The notes beneath the pieces were generated by a model. It saw only the letters and a program-made list of their open reading frames with translations, was not told where the DNA came from and did not search any database. A stretch of DNA of 64,000 nt. Source: Saccharicrinis sp963667815 (GTDB lineage Bacteria; Bacteroidota; Bacteroidia; Bacteroidales; Marinilabiliaceae). Where the stretch lies: NCBI GenBank assembly GCA_963667815.1, contig OY764021.1, one strand, 5' to 3'. Positions within the stretch are counted from its first letter, which is position 1; each line of letters starts with the position of its first letter. Of this stretch, positions 36,667 to 44,776 are shown piece by piece. A program made the position numbers and the translations under genes.

Positions 36667-36879
36667 TTACACTTTCACCGTTGCGCATTTTCTATTTGAT
36701 GTGCTTTTCTTTTTAGGTGGAGTTTTCTTTTTGGGAGTTCCATTTAAAGAATTCTGTTTGTTTTGGCTAGATGGGTTTGAACTTGATTTACTTGTATTAT
36801 TCATGATCATATACAAGCCAAAAACAGCAGCTCCACCAATTAAGGCCTTTGTACCGATTCCTTTAATGATATCAAACAT
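36667..36879 (-). CDS. Small membrane protein with basic C-terminus
   Basis: A 70-residue protein: hydrophobic segment at about 9-26 (TKALIGGAAVFGLYMIMNN), then a Ser/Asn-rich and Lys-rich tail (PKKKTPPKKKSTSNRK). It overlaps the end of the preceding gene by 8 bases. Architecture matches the other small single-span proteins of the late region. No family recognised. Confidence 0.7.
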   Translation of the reverse strand: MFDIIKGIGTKALIGGAAVFGLYMIMNNTSKSSSNPSSQNKQNSLNGTPKKKTPPKKKSTSNRKCATVKV

Positions 36880-37030
36880 TGCTATTAATTTTTTGGGTTG
36901 CTAATATTTTACCAATAGCAGTTCCTAATATTACCGCAGCGTTGGCATCGAGTTTCAATGCCTTCGCTGAGTAATAAAAGACGCCCCCTGTAAGGGCTAC
37001 ATAAACCGCTTCTTTAATTTTCTCTTTCAT
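36872..37030 (-). CDS. Small membrane protein next to holin
   Basis: A 52-residue protein read from the ATG at 37030 (MKEKIKEAVYVALTGGVFYYSAKALK); an upstream start at 37087 inside the holin frame is possible. There are one or two short hydrophobic segments (about 8-22 and 30-44). It overlaps the holin gene by 17 bases. It could be a second lysis protein or membrane component. Confidence 0.65.
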   Translation of the reverse strand: MKEKIKEAVYVALTGGVFYYSAKALKLDANAAVILGTAIGKILATQKINSNV

Positions 37031-37454
37031 TTTTGCGTTCCTGTCTGCGTTGTTTCCTTGTTTGAAGAACCTTTTTTGCAGTATCACTTACTTTAGGGAG
37101 TACTTTCTCTCCTGTACGCCCAATTACATACCCGCTAATGGATATTTGAAGTATATCCCAAATCTTATCCATTGGAATGTCAGCTTTTGGAATACCCCAA
37201 AGGCTTTCAAGTATTGGAGCTATTAAGAGTGAATGAAAAATGATATACGTAAACACATACATCATAAATGGCCGCCAATTGCGCTGAAGCTTTGTTCCTT
37301 TCATTTCTTCGAGGATAATTTGCTTCTCTGCCTCCAGAGCATTGTTCTTTAAATCCTTTAAGATTTCCAAAACCTCATGTTTTGATGTCAGGTTCTTATC
37401 TAAAGCATTTCCAACTTTTTCTATTGCACCGCTAATGCTATCTATTATTTTCAT
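37014..37454 (-). CDS. Holin (3TM-type)
   Basis: A 146-residue protein with an amphipathic N-terminus (DSISGAIEKVGNALDKN), conserved MKGTKLQRNWRPFMMYVFTYIIFHSLL near 50-76, a second hydrophobic segment around 78-90, and QISISGYVIGRTGEKV near 106-121, then a very basic tail. This is the pattern of the 3-TM holins found in many temperate phages and gene-transfer agents. It lies 18 bases downstream of the endolysin gene, forming the lysis pair. Confidence 0.88.
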   Translation of the reverse strand: MKIIDSISGAIEKVGNALDKNLTSKHEVLEILKDLKNNALEAEKQIILEEMKGTKLQRNWRPFMMYVFTYIIFHSLLIAPILESLWGIPKADIPMDKIWDILQISISGYVIGRTGEKVLPKVSDTAKKVLQTRKQRRQERKNEREN

Positions 37455-37472
37455 TCTTTTGATTTAAGTATT

Positions 37473-38081
37473 TTATAAAAAAAAAGTAGCTGTGCCCAGG
37501 ATAACAAGTCCGGCTAAAGATATTCCAACGGCCTTATAATTGAACGAAGACAATCGATTTAACCATCCTTGTAAAAAGATAGCATTATCACCCTTAGCAA
37601 TAGCTTTATAATAAGATTCACGAGCTAGTTTAAAAGCATCAAAAAATAGCTTTGCGTTAACTGAATTGATTGTAGCAATTGTTATAGGACCAATAGCTCC
37701 ATCTACAACTAGTTTTTTACCAAAAACAGTATTTAAAGTGCGTTGTAGAACTTTAATTCCATTACCTCCACTATTGACATAAGCATCAAAGATAATGTTC
37801 TGTAGATTTTCATCTTTCACCTTTGACAAGTTGATCTTATCCCAAAACTTCTCTTTGTAAAAGGATTGAATATAACCTTTCATCAACGGATGAGTTATTT
37901 CATAGTTACGCTTTAAATAACCACCATAACGCATCTTCTCTTTATCAATCAAAGCCCATCCAGGCCATGATGGATGAAACTTACGAGAAATACCTGCATA
38001 AGTCTCTCCACCTTTGTCATTACTTATATTTGAATAGAAACATTCATGTTTCAATACTTCGTTTAATGCTGTTAAAAACAT
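37473..38081 (-). CDS. GH108-type endolysin with C-terminal membrane segment
   Basis: A 202-residue muramidase. The N-terminal GH108 domain has the catalytic Glu in LKHECFYSNISNDKGGETYAGIS (Glu near 12) and aromatic WPGWALID. The second half is a PG_binding_3-like domain (VNSGGNGIKVLQRTLNTVFG, VDGAIGPITIATIN near 100-135). Unusually it ends with a hydrophobic helix (SLAGLVILGTATFFL, about 187-201), which would anchor the enzyme in a membrane rather than leave it soluble. This could be a virion-associated lysin for entry as well as exit. Confidence 0.9.
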   Translation of the reverse strand: MFLTALNEVLKHECFYSNISNDKGGETYAGISRKFHPSWPGWALIDKEKMRYGGYLKRNYEITHPLMKGYIQSFYKEKFWDKINLSKVKDENLQNIIFDAYVNSGGNGIKVLQRTLNTVFGKKLVVDGAIGPITIATINSVNAKLFFDAFKLARESYYKAIAKGDNAIFLQGWLNRLSSFNYKAVGISLAGLVILGTATFFL

Positions 38082-38090
38082 AGGCTAGAT

Positions 38091-38720
38091 TTAAAATAGT
38101 TTCATTTTAGCATCATCACTCTTAGGAATGATAGATGTTTGTTTTAATTGGTTATACTCCTGATCATTTACAAGAGCTACTTTTGAAGTGGCAACCCAAA
38201 ATCGTTTTTGAAGTGTATTGATCTGAGTAGTTATCTCAATCATACCATTCTTATAGTTTCCGGTTGTTTTGCCCAGGTATGTTTTTGCCGGAAGATGAAT
38301 CAATAGATTTCTTCCATAACCATATTGAGGAATATAAGAATCGTTTATTTCAGAGAACAAATCAGCTCCATCCACATCAATCACATAAGCAATATTCCTT
38401 AACTGATTATTATTATTGACAAGGCTTTTATAATGAGTTTCACTCAAATTACTAGGATAACCACATAATTCAAGTGCTTTCACTGTCTGTTCATTAAACA
38501 CTCCGTTTGCTCCACCCGATGAAAGAACCAATTGAGCAATCTCTCCACCTTTATTAATCAATGCCTTTTGAACATTTTTTACAAAGATGTTATTATCCCC
38601 TTGCTTTAAGGGGAAAACAGAGTTATCTACCAATAATGACGTAAAAGGATTCTGATTCTTATTTTTCATGTACAGATAACCTGCAAAGGCTAATCCTCCT
38701 AACAATAAAATATTTTTCAT
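38091..38720 (-). CDS. Membrane-anchored protein with peptidoglycan-binding-like domain
   Basis: A 209-residue protein with an N-terminal membrane segment (ILLLGGLAFAGYLYMKN, 4-20). A region VFPLKQGDNNIFVKNVQKALINKGG...NGVFNEQTVKALELCGYP near 35-92 resembles a PG_binding_1 repeat. A beta-rich C-terminal part follows. It lies between the endolysin and another single-span protein in the late operon. Likely a virion membrane protein contacting the cell wall; the function is inferred. Confidence 0.7.
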   Translation of the reverse strand: MKNILLLGGLAFAGYLYMKNKNQNPFTSLLVDNSVFPLKQGDNNIFVKNVQKALINKGGEIAQLVLSSGGANGVFNEQTVKALELCGYPSNLSETHYKSLVNNNNQLRNIAYVIDVDGADLFSEINDSYIPQYGYGRNLLIHLPAKTYLGKTTGNYKNGMIEITTQINTLQKRFWVATSKVALVNDQEYNQLKQTSIIPKSDDAKMKLF

Positions 38721-38721
38721 A

Positions 38722-39210
38722 TTAGAATAAGTTAAAAATGGGATTAGTAGCCTTTAATGCAGTTACAACAGAACTACTTACATGCCTATATTTCCCGTTT
38801 AAGGCATTATTAAACGTTTCTAATTCACCAGGTTCTAACAATTTATTAATCTTAACAAGCAATTCCTCATTGTAAAGCTTTCTGTAGGCATCTGCCACTA
38901 GCTTAAAGCTTACATTGTTGTCGTGCATTTTAATAGCTGTAGAATACAGAGCTTTTTCGTCCTCTGTAGCTCCAAACCATCCTGAATACAATGCAGACCT
39001 AATTAAACCTGCGTATTGAACTGCAAGACCTTCCTTTGAACCATCTGCAAACTTGTTTGAAGCAGATTGAACGTTTTGCTTTTTCTTATAGTTATTTAGT
39101 GCATATAAGCCAACTCCGGCTATAACTACTACACCAACGGCTAAACCTACTTTTTTCATGGTATCGCCTTGTGTCAGTTTTCCGGCTGCACTTGCAAATA
39201 ATGGTAACAT
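38722..39210 (-). CDS. Single-span late protein
   Basis: A 162-residue protein with a membrane segment at about 23-41 (VGLAVGVVVIAGVGLYALN) followed by a basic stop-transfer patch (NYKKKQN), then a helical soluble domain (LIRSALYSGWFGATEDEKALYSTAIK...). No family is assigned. It is 1 base from its downstream neighbour and overlaps the upstream gene by 1 base, so it belongs to the late operon. Confidence 0.72.
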   Translation of the reverse strand: MLPLFASAAGKLTQGDTMKKVGLAVGVVVIAGVGLYALNNYKKKQNVQSASNKFADGSKEGLAVQYAGLIRSALYSGWFGATEDEKALYSTAIKMHDNNVSFKLVADAYRKLYNEELLVKINKLLEPGELETFNNALNGKYRHVSSSVVTALKATNPIFNLF

Positions 39211-39392
39211 TACATAAAGTGTTTATAGGATTGAATTTTCTTGTTCACCCCTGGTTTTGCACTTTTCTTTGCCAGAAGCTTTAAGTTGTCAAGGGAAAGA
39301 TTTTTAACCAGGGCTTGAACACTTTCTATTATGGCGATCTCTTCTGATACGCCATTTGTTTCAACATTAACCGTGATATTAAGCTTACTCAT
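39210..39392 (-). CDS. Small late-operon protein
   Basis: A 60-residue protein, MSKLNITVNVETNGVSEEI..., coupled on both sides (1-base overlap downstream, 8-base overlap upstream). No recognisable domain. Operon coupling is the support. Confidence 0.6.
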   Translation of the reverse strand: MSKLNITVNVETNGVSEEIAIIESVQALVKNLSLDNLKLLAKKSAKPGVNKKIQSYKHFM

Positions 39393-40176
39393 TATCTTCT
39401 TCCTCCAAAATGTTTAGAATGGTTTCAATATGATCTGTGTCCTGAGCTATTGCATTACAAAGTTTAAAGAACTTAGTAGCAATTGCTTCATCTTGTTGTA
39501 CAAGCCAATTTTTAACATAACCTGCTATTTGCTCTTGTGTTGTTTCCTGGTTAGATTGAGCAGGTTGATCTGCACCTCCCTCAATTGCTCCCATTGGAGG
39601 AACATCAACTCCCATTAATCTACCAATGGCTGTAGCTGCAAGGTTGGCCAATATTGGATTAGAACCTACTTGCTCCATTACCCCTGCTAAACCATTTGAT
39701 TTATCAAATTCAGCTTCCTTTCTGCTTAATTCAAATTCTTTATCCTTAAAGCTATTGTCCTTTTCTAACTCAAAGTTTTTCTTTTTTAAGTCATCATTAT
39801 CGGTTTCAAGCTTCTCAACCCTCTTTTCTAGTTTTTCGTTTTTCTTTTCCAGGTCACGGATTAAGTAATCTTTATAATCAGATGGGAATTGCTGAGTTTG
39901 CATGTTTAATGGTGTTTGTGGTTGTGAATTGGGTGTAAGTCCATTAAGAGTTACATCATATTTATCTAATTTTTTGGTTGACGAACCATTCTTTTTTCTT
40001 TCCTGAATAGTTAATGAAACAGGATTCTGTTCTTCAACTAATTCATTTAAGTAATCTTCAACCGCTGTGGGTTGAAGATTAGTATATTCAAGAGTTCGAC
40101 TATCTTGTGTTACCAGGATAACATCAAATGGTTGACCTTGTCGTTTTAGATGATTTGCTGTTTGCTTAATATCCAT
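39385..40176 (-). CDS. Coiled-coil late protein
   Basis: A 263-residue cytosolic-type protein with a long coiled coil at about 98-160 (DLEKKNEKLEKRVEKLETDN, DDLKKKNFELEKDNSF) between a basic N-terminal domain and a Gln-rich linker with a helical C-terminus. It could be a scaffold or internal virion protein. No family recognised. It lies directly after the protamine-like gene in the operon. Confidence 0.7.
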   Translation of the reverse strand: MDIKQTANHLKRQGQPFDVILVTQDSRTLEYTNLQPTAVEDYLNELVEEQNPVSLTIQERKKNGSSTKKLDKYDVTLNGLTPNSQPQTPLNMQTQQFPSDYKDYLIRDLEKKNEKLEKRVEKLETDNDDLKKKNFELEKDNSFKDKEFELSRKEAEFDKSNGLAGVMEQVGSNPILANLAATAIGRLMGVDVPPMGAIEGGADQPAQSNQETTQEQIAGYVKNWLVQQDEAIATKFFKLCNAIAQDTDHIETILNILEEEDNE

Positions 40177-40205
40177 GATTATTGCGGTTTATGAGTTAAA
40201 AGTTT

Positions 40206-41726
40206 TTATCTTCTTCTGCGACGGCTACGTCTTTTTTTTCTTCGTCTTCTTCGTCTTTTAAATAGAGATAGACCTCCGCTCGCTATGGCTTTAAAAACTT
40301 TTTTCTTCTTCTTCTTTTTTAATAACGAAGCTCCACCACTTGCAAAGGCTTTGAATAAACGTCTTTTTCTATGACGCTTTTTGCTGGATTTACTCTTGTG
40401 AACTTTTCTCCTCACAATCTTATGCACAACTTTCTTTGCATGGTGTTTTCTCTTTTTTCTTCTTCTCCTACGTCTTCTTCTTTTAAATAGAGAAAGCCCT
40501 CCACTTGCAATGGCTTTAAAAACTTTCTTCTTCTTTTTACGCCTTAATAAAGAAGCTCCACCACTCGCAAAGGCTTTAAATAATCTTCTGCGCTTTTTCC
40601 TCTTAGACTTTCTCTTTGCTTTATGGCGAGCGACCTTCATCGCTTTTAATAGCTCATTTTTTGTGGCAGTAGATCTTCTTCTTACAATCCTTCTTTTTAT
40701 TGTTGAAGGACGTTTACGCACAACTCTATGACGAATAGTAGAACGTCTTTTAATTGATGGACGTCTCTTTGTTATCTTACGACGAAGAGCAGAACGTCTC
40801 TTAATTAATGGACGACGATGTATCACTCTGCGACGAAGAGTAGAACGTCTTTTAACTGAAGGACGTCTACGAATTACTCTACGTCTAATAGATGAATGTC
40901 TTTTAATTGATGGACGTCTTCTTTTTCTCTTATATCGAAGAGAGGAACGCCTCTTAATTAATGGACGACGATGTATCACTCTGCGACGAAGAGAAGAATG
41001 TCTTCTTTGTGTTGGCTTTCTTCTAATTACCTTGTGCCTTCTTTTGATATAAGATTTTCTGCCACGGGAAGTTCCAATCTTGCGACGTCTTAAAGAATTT
41101 CGACGCATTGAATTTCGACGTTTGGCTATTAAAGCTTTTTTTTTAGAACCAACAGAATATCTAGCTCTACGACGTTTAGCTAACAACATCTTTCTTCTAG
41201 CTAAGGCCTTTTTACGTCGCTCCATTGCCTTTTTTCTCCTGGCTAACGTTGCTGCTCGTCTTCGCTTAGAGGCTTCTTTTTGGGCTTGTTTTCTTTTCTT
41301 TAAGTAAAGTGATCTGTTTGCCTTTAGCTGCTTTTGCAGTTTGCTTAATCTGGACTTGTTTCTTTTATCATTCCTTTCAATAAGCCTCTTATTATTTCTT
41401 CTTTGTAATTCAAGTTGCTTTTGCAGCTTGTTTACCATACGCTTATTAGCAAGAATACTTCTTTTAACCGCAGTTGTTTTCTTCTTCTTAACGGTTAAAG
41501 TGTTGATTTTTTGCTCTAAGTGAGCAATCCTTTTTTGTAATGCAGCCTCACGAGTTCGCTTTAAATATGCTGCTTTTTTTTCTTCCTTGGTAGGTGGAAT
41601 TTTTACCGTAGGTAATTTCTTCAACCTTGGGATAGATTTCCCTGTAGATTTGCTTGTATCTTCCATGCCAAAAGCATGTCGCAAACCCTCACCAATTTGA
41701 TTAATTAGTGGTTTTTCTGTACTCAT
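40206..41726 (-). CDS. Protamine-like Arg/Lys-rich repeat protein, putative DNA-condensing virion core protein
   Basis: A 506-residue protein of extreme basicity with almost no acidic residues after the first 130. The order is a short normal N-terminus (EGLRHAFGMED), a Lys/Arg coiled-coil-like part (about 50-200), and a repeat domain (about 220-350) built from roughly 11- or 22-residue units of the type RRP(S/L)IKRRS(S/T)LRRRV. Near 376-506 there are two copies of a bipartite module, RRLFKAFASGGASLL then KKKKVFKAIASGGLSLFK, each followed by an Arg/Lys run. The SGG-centred hydrophobic islands in a basic background recall processed core proteins of some eukaryotic viruses. Probable role: neutralising and condensing packaged DNA. 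Coding bias, RBS position and operon overlap (26 bases with the upstream gene) support it being real. Confidence 0.85.
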   Translation of the reverse strand: MSTEKPLINQIGEGLRHAFGMEDTSKSTGKSIPRLKKLPTVKIPPTKEEKKAAYLKRTREAALQKRIAHLEQKINTLTVKKKKTTAVKRSILANKRMVNKLQKQLELQRRNNKRLIERNDKRNKSRLSKLQKQLKANRSLYLKKRKQAQKEASKRRRAATLARRKKAMERRKKALARRKMLLAKRRRARYSVGSKKKALIAKRRNSMRRNSLRRRKIGTSRGRKSYIKRRHKVIRRKPTQRRHSSLRRRVIHRRPLIKRRSSLRYKRKRRRPSIKRHSSIRRRVIRRRPSVKRRSTLRRRVIHRRPLIKRRSALRRKITKRRPSIKRRSTIRHRVVRKRPSTIKRRIVRRRSTATKNELLKAMKVARHKAKRKSKRKKRRRLFKAFASGGASLLRRKKKKKVFKAIASGGLSLFKRRRRRRRRKKRKHHAKKVVHKIVRRKVHKSKSSKKRHRKRRLFKAFASGGASLLKKKKKKKVFKAIASGGLSLFKRRRRRRKKRRSRRRRR

Positions 41727-42129
41727 TAGTATTTATGTTAAATGGAAATTCAAATGCTAGATCGTGATTCCTGGTATTAGCAACGGCTTGTTCTATATCA
41801 TTAAAACGTTGGTGTAATACTGGAAATTCCTCCTGGATAGCAACCAATTTACTTTTAAGTGTTCCAACGTCTGTAGATACTGCCTGATCTGTCTTCTTTA
41901 GGTTTACAACTTCCTGCAGTAAACATGAATCTGTTTTTTGCTGTTTGTCCAGGACTGAAATAAAATGTTGCTGACTTGTTTTAAAATCTTTCTGAAGTAT
42001 CTCCATTTGTTTAGGAACCTGGATAAGCTCTTTTACAGGAGCTACGCCCCAAGTAATTAGCAACATTACTAAACCGACTAATACACGGCCTATGTTGTTT
42101 AATATTGCTGTTTTAAGTTTTTCTTTCAT
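41701..42129 (-). CDS. Single-span membrane protein with coiled coil
   Basis: A 142-residue protein with a membrane segment at about 14-29 (VLVGLVMLLITWGVAP) and a coiled-coil tail (MEILQKDFKTSQQHFISVLDKQQ, LKSKLVAIQEEFPVLHQRF). It overlaps the start of the protamine-like gene by 26 bases. The architecture resembles phage spanins/holin-like accessory or virion membrane proteins. No family recognised. Confidence 0.7.
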   Translation of the reverse strand: MKEKLKTAILNNIGRVLVGLVMLLITWGVAPVKELIQVPKQMEILQKDFKTSQQHFISVLDKQQKTDSCLLQEVVNLKKTDQAVSTDVGTLKSKLVAIQEEFPVLHQRFNDIEQAVANTRNHDLAFEFPFNINTNEYRKTTN

Positions 42130-42240
42130 TTTTAGTGCTTTAGGAACTCAATATAAATGCTCTATATCTTTCACTTTTGGATATTTGTTGACTTTTGCAG
42201 TTATGCGCAGTTTTCTTCGTTATTTTGTGGTTATTTCGGT

Positions 42241-42681
42241 CTATATCAAAATCTTTGAAGCATCAATGAAAAATGTATCCATGTCTTCAGATGACATAAG
42301 TAAATCTTGTGCAACTTCTGCAACAAGATTCGAATCCCTATATAATACAGATGCAGCATCGAATAGTACTTTTTTAACGCCTGTGGGATCAGCTTCTATG
42401 GCTGTTATCATATCATTATATTTGCCTTGTTGTAAAAGCAGGCTTATGGCTTGTAGTTTACTGATTTCTACAGGCACTTCAACTAACCATGCCTCAAATT
42501 CGGCTTCAGTATAAAAGATATGCTCAAAGCTGTTTTGCATTGCGTATTTTTCAAATGTATTGATACGCATATATTGAGTGTCACTACCTTGTGTAAACTC
42601 AGTAAAGTTACCTTGCAAAACTTCATCGTAGTTTGATTCAATAAAGTTGTCTTTTTTTAGGATTCCAATTATTGATTTCAT
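42241..42681 (-). CDS. Late protein of unknown function following the LamG-like protein
   Basis: A 146-residue soluble protein, acidic and helical, starting MKSIIGILKKDNFIESNYDEV. No motif recognised. It comes directly after the putative receptor-binding genes, a position where phages often encode fibre-assembly chaperones. That role is a guess from position. Confidence 0.65.
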   Translation of the reverse strand: MKSIIGILKKDNFIESNYDEVLQGNFTEFTQGSDTQYMRINTFEKYAMQNSFEHIFYTEAEFEAWLVEVPVEISKLQAISLLLQQGKYNDMITAIEADPTGVKKVLFDAASVLYRDSNLVAEVAQDLLMSSEDMDTFFIDASKILI

Positions 42682-42690
42682 ATTATTAGC

Positions 42691-43497
42691 TTATTTAATA
42701 ACAAATAAGTTTTCTTTTGCGTAATCAAGTTGTTCTTGTAATGTACCAGCAGGTAAATTCATATTTTCACCGTGATAATTATTCCCAGAATAATCACGAA
42801 CGCCAACTCGCATATCACTACCATCTTGATTTTTAGAAAAATCAAGTATTTCTGATCTTTTATCAAATTTTAAATAGCACACTAACCCTTGGTTTACAAG
42901 TGGTTCGTTAAGTGATTTATTGTTATATAGATGGCGTAATTCATCTTTTGATAGAACTCTATCCCATATCGTTATTTGATTAAATGGATAATAGAACTCT
43001 TCTCTTCCTCCATAATTATATACTTTTAGCTTCAAATACTCCATAACACCCCTATCCACTAGTGGAGCTGCCGTACTTGCAATGTTAAGACCTTTGCTAT
43101 GTTGATAATTATTGTTTTTATCATATGATATAAATATCATGTCAGGAATCTGTAATCCTCCTTTTTGATTAACAACATTTCCACCAAATGATAATTCTGT
43201 GGTTGAAAAATTTAATCCTCCATCATAATTATTACCAAAATGCCATCCTGAGTGCAACCATCCATTTGCATACTTAAAATTTAAACCTTGAGCTGAAACA
43301 CCATCCCTTGATTTATTATAGAAAGTAAACATAGTTGCACTCATTTCTTCTAAATCAGGTAATGCAACTTTTATATACTGAGTATCATTAACCATTCCCA
43401 TATAGCAAAATGAGTAATCGTATGGTCTTTTTAAAATATTTCCTCCTCCTGTAAAGAGAATATTGTCATTTGCATTTTTATATATTTCTAAACCCAT
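42691..43497 (-). CDS. LamG/concanavalin-like putative receptor-binding protein
   Basis: A 268-residue beta-rich protein. The segment from about 90 to 215 (MEYLKLKVYNYGGREEFYYPFNQITIWDRVLSKDELRHLYNN) carries the LamG/concanavalin A-like signature ITIWDRVLSKDELRHLYN. It ends with VCYLKFDKRSEILDFSKNQDG and DYSGNNYHGE, the pattern of phage and Bacteroidota adhesin LamG domains. It lies 1 base from the fibre-like gene upstream. Likely a cell-binding spike component. Confidence 0.78.
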   Translation of the reverse strand: MGLEIYKNANDNILFTGGGNILKRPYDYSFCYMGMVNDTQYIKVALPDLEEMSATMFTFYNKSRDGVSAQGLNFKYANGWLHSGWHFGNNYDGGLNFSTTELSFGGNVVNQKGGLQIPDMIFISYDKNNNYQHSKGLNIASTAAPLVDRGVMEYLKLKVYNYGGREEFYYPFNQITIWDRVLSKDELRHLYNNKSLNEPLVNQGLVCYLKFDKRSEILDFSKNQDGSDMRVGVRDYSGNNYHGENMNLPAGTLQEQLDYAKENLFVIK

Positions 43498-43498
43498 T

Positions 43499-44776
43499 CT
43501 ATCTTAATTTTTCCCATTGTGTGCCATTGATTTTTTTGAAGTATGAGCGTGAAGCGGCATCGTAGTAATACTGATCCCAATAGCTTGTTTCGTCACCTGC
43601 TTGATAGGTATAAACACCTCCTGTAAAATCATGAGCTAATAAATTAGCAGTGAGTGTAGGATGAGATGTAGTATTGATAGGGGCTTGAATGGCTTTAGGA
43701 GTTCCATTCCTCCACCAATAGCTATTTGAACCTTCTGTGGCATAGCAGAAATACATATATCCATCTGTGTCTTTCCACCATGTTCCCCATTTTGCAGGAA
43801 TTGTCAATATCTTGGTGTTATTAATCAAATCCCAACCATCATCTGTATTACCTCCTGTACGCATTGGATTAAGTTGATCGCAAACATTCCTATCTTGTGT
43901 GTTGTTGTCAGGGTCTAGCACATCAACTGCTCTATTTCTTTTCCATGTTGAAGAACCATTTCCACCTCCCTCTGTTCCTTGTGTTGAACTCGTACACCAA
44001 CAAAATGTACCATCTGGTAATATCCGAACCTGACCAGGATTACCAATTTCTCCACGATAGTTTTCTCCTGTTATTGTTTTTGATTCATTTAACCAACCTG
44101 TATTATCTCCTAATAAGGATTCAACCGCAGGTGGTGCAAAAATATCTCTTAATTCTGCTGCATTTTGTAATGCAGGTTGTCCTTCTGATTTGCTCACGAG
44201 TACTAATCGTTGCTCTCCTTCAAGCCACGAGGATACATCCATATCTCCGAACTGGAAAATTTGATCAAAATCAAAGGATGTGTAACCAATTACATTGCCT
44301 GTTTCATCAACTACAATAAGCTTTTTTGCCTTATTAGAATCAGGTTTAATCGCTGATAAAATGTGTTCATGATTTGTTTCAGCTTTCTTTCCTAATTCGG
44401 TAAATACACCGCCAGAAGTGACCAACTTAGTACTATCCTGTGTTGGAGTTGCATCAGTTTCATGCGTGTGATTAGAATCGGCCTTATTGCTTAGTCCAAT
44501 AAAAACTGCACCGCCACTTACTGGATTTTCGCTATTTTCAGTTATTTCAGTATCTACATCTACACTTCCAATACTACCAAGGCTTTTATCCTTGTTAACC
44601 TTAAAAATCTGTGCTTCATTTTCTGTATCCAGTACCAAGGCCACTACCTGACCTGCATAACACGTACCCCCTGATAAATAAGTATCCAAAGCTTCTTGGG
44701 TAGCGAAAACAGAATCTTCATCTATGGCGAATGGTCCTAATCGCTTATAATTTTTGGGTATGGGAATCGGTTGCAT
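43499..44776 (-). CDS. Fibre/spike-like protein
   Basis: A 425-residue protein with two repeats of fibre-shaft type, NPVSGGAVFIGLSNKADSNHTH near 86 and STKLVTSGGVFTELGKKAETNHEH near 115. These are His-containing repeats common in phage tail-fibre and spike proteins. The C-terminal half is Trp/Gly/Asn-rich and beta-type, apparently a receptor-binding head. It overlaps the next structural gene by 1 base. Fibres of this sort occur in tailed and tailless viruses alike, so it does not by itself indicate a tail. Confidence 0.8.
   Translation of the reverse strand: MQPIPIPKNYKRLGPFAIDEDSVFATQEALDTYLSGGTCYAGQVVALVLDTENEAQIFKVNKDKSLGSIGSVDVDTEITENSENPVSGGAVFIGLSNKADSNHTHETDATPTQDSTKLVTSGGVFTELGKKAETNHEHILSAIKPDSNKAKKLIVVDETGNVIGYTSFDFDQIFQFGDMDVSSWLEGEQRLVLVSKSEGQPALQNAAELRDIFAPPAVESLLGDNTGWLNESKTITGENYRGEIGNPGQVRILPDGTFCWCTSSTQGTEGGGNGSSTWKRNRAVDVLDPDNNTQDRNVCDQLNPMRTGGNTDDGWDLINNTKILTIPAKWGTWWKDTDGYMYFCYATEGSNSYWWRNGTPKAIQAPINTTSHPTLTANLLAHDFTGGVYTYQAGDETSYWDQYYYDAASRSYFKKINGTQWEKLR

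Noticed and set aside
40760..40920. Several GGACGTCT sequences inside the protamine-like gene
   Set aside because: They contain the GACGTC core of the arrays but result from repeated Arg-Arg-Pro-Ser codons, lack the outer T/A and the 54-bp spacing.
40206..41726. Possible CRISPR-like or simple DNA repeat array
   Set aside because: The regularity comes from protein repeats in one long open frame, not from identical spacers.
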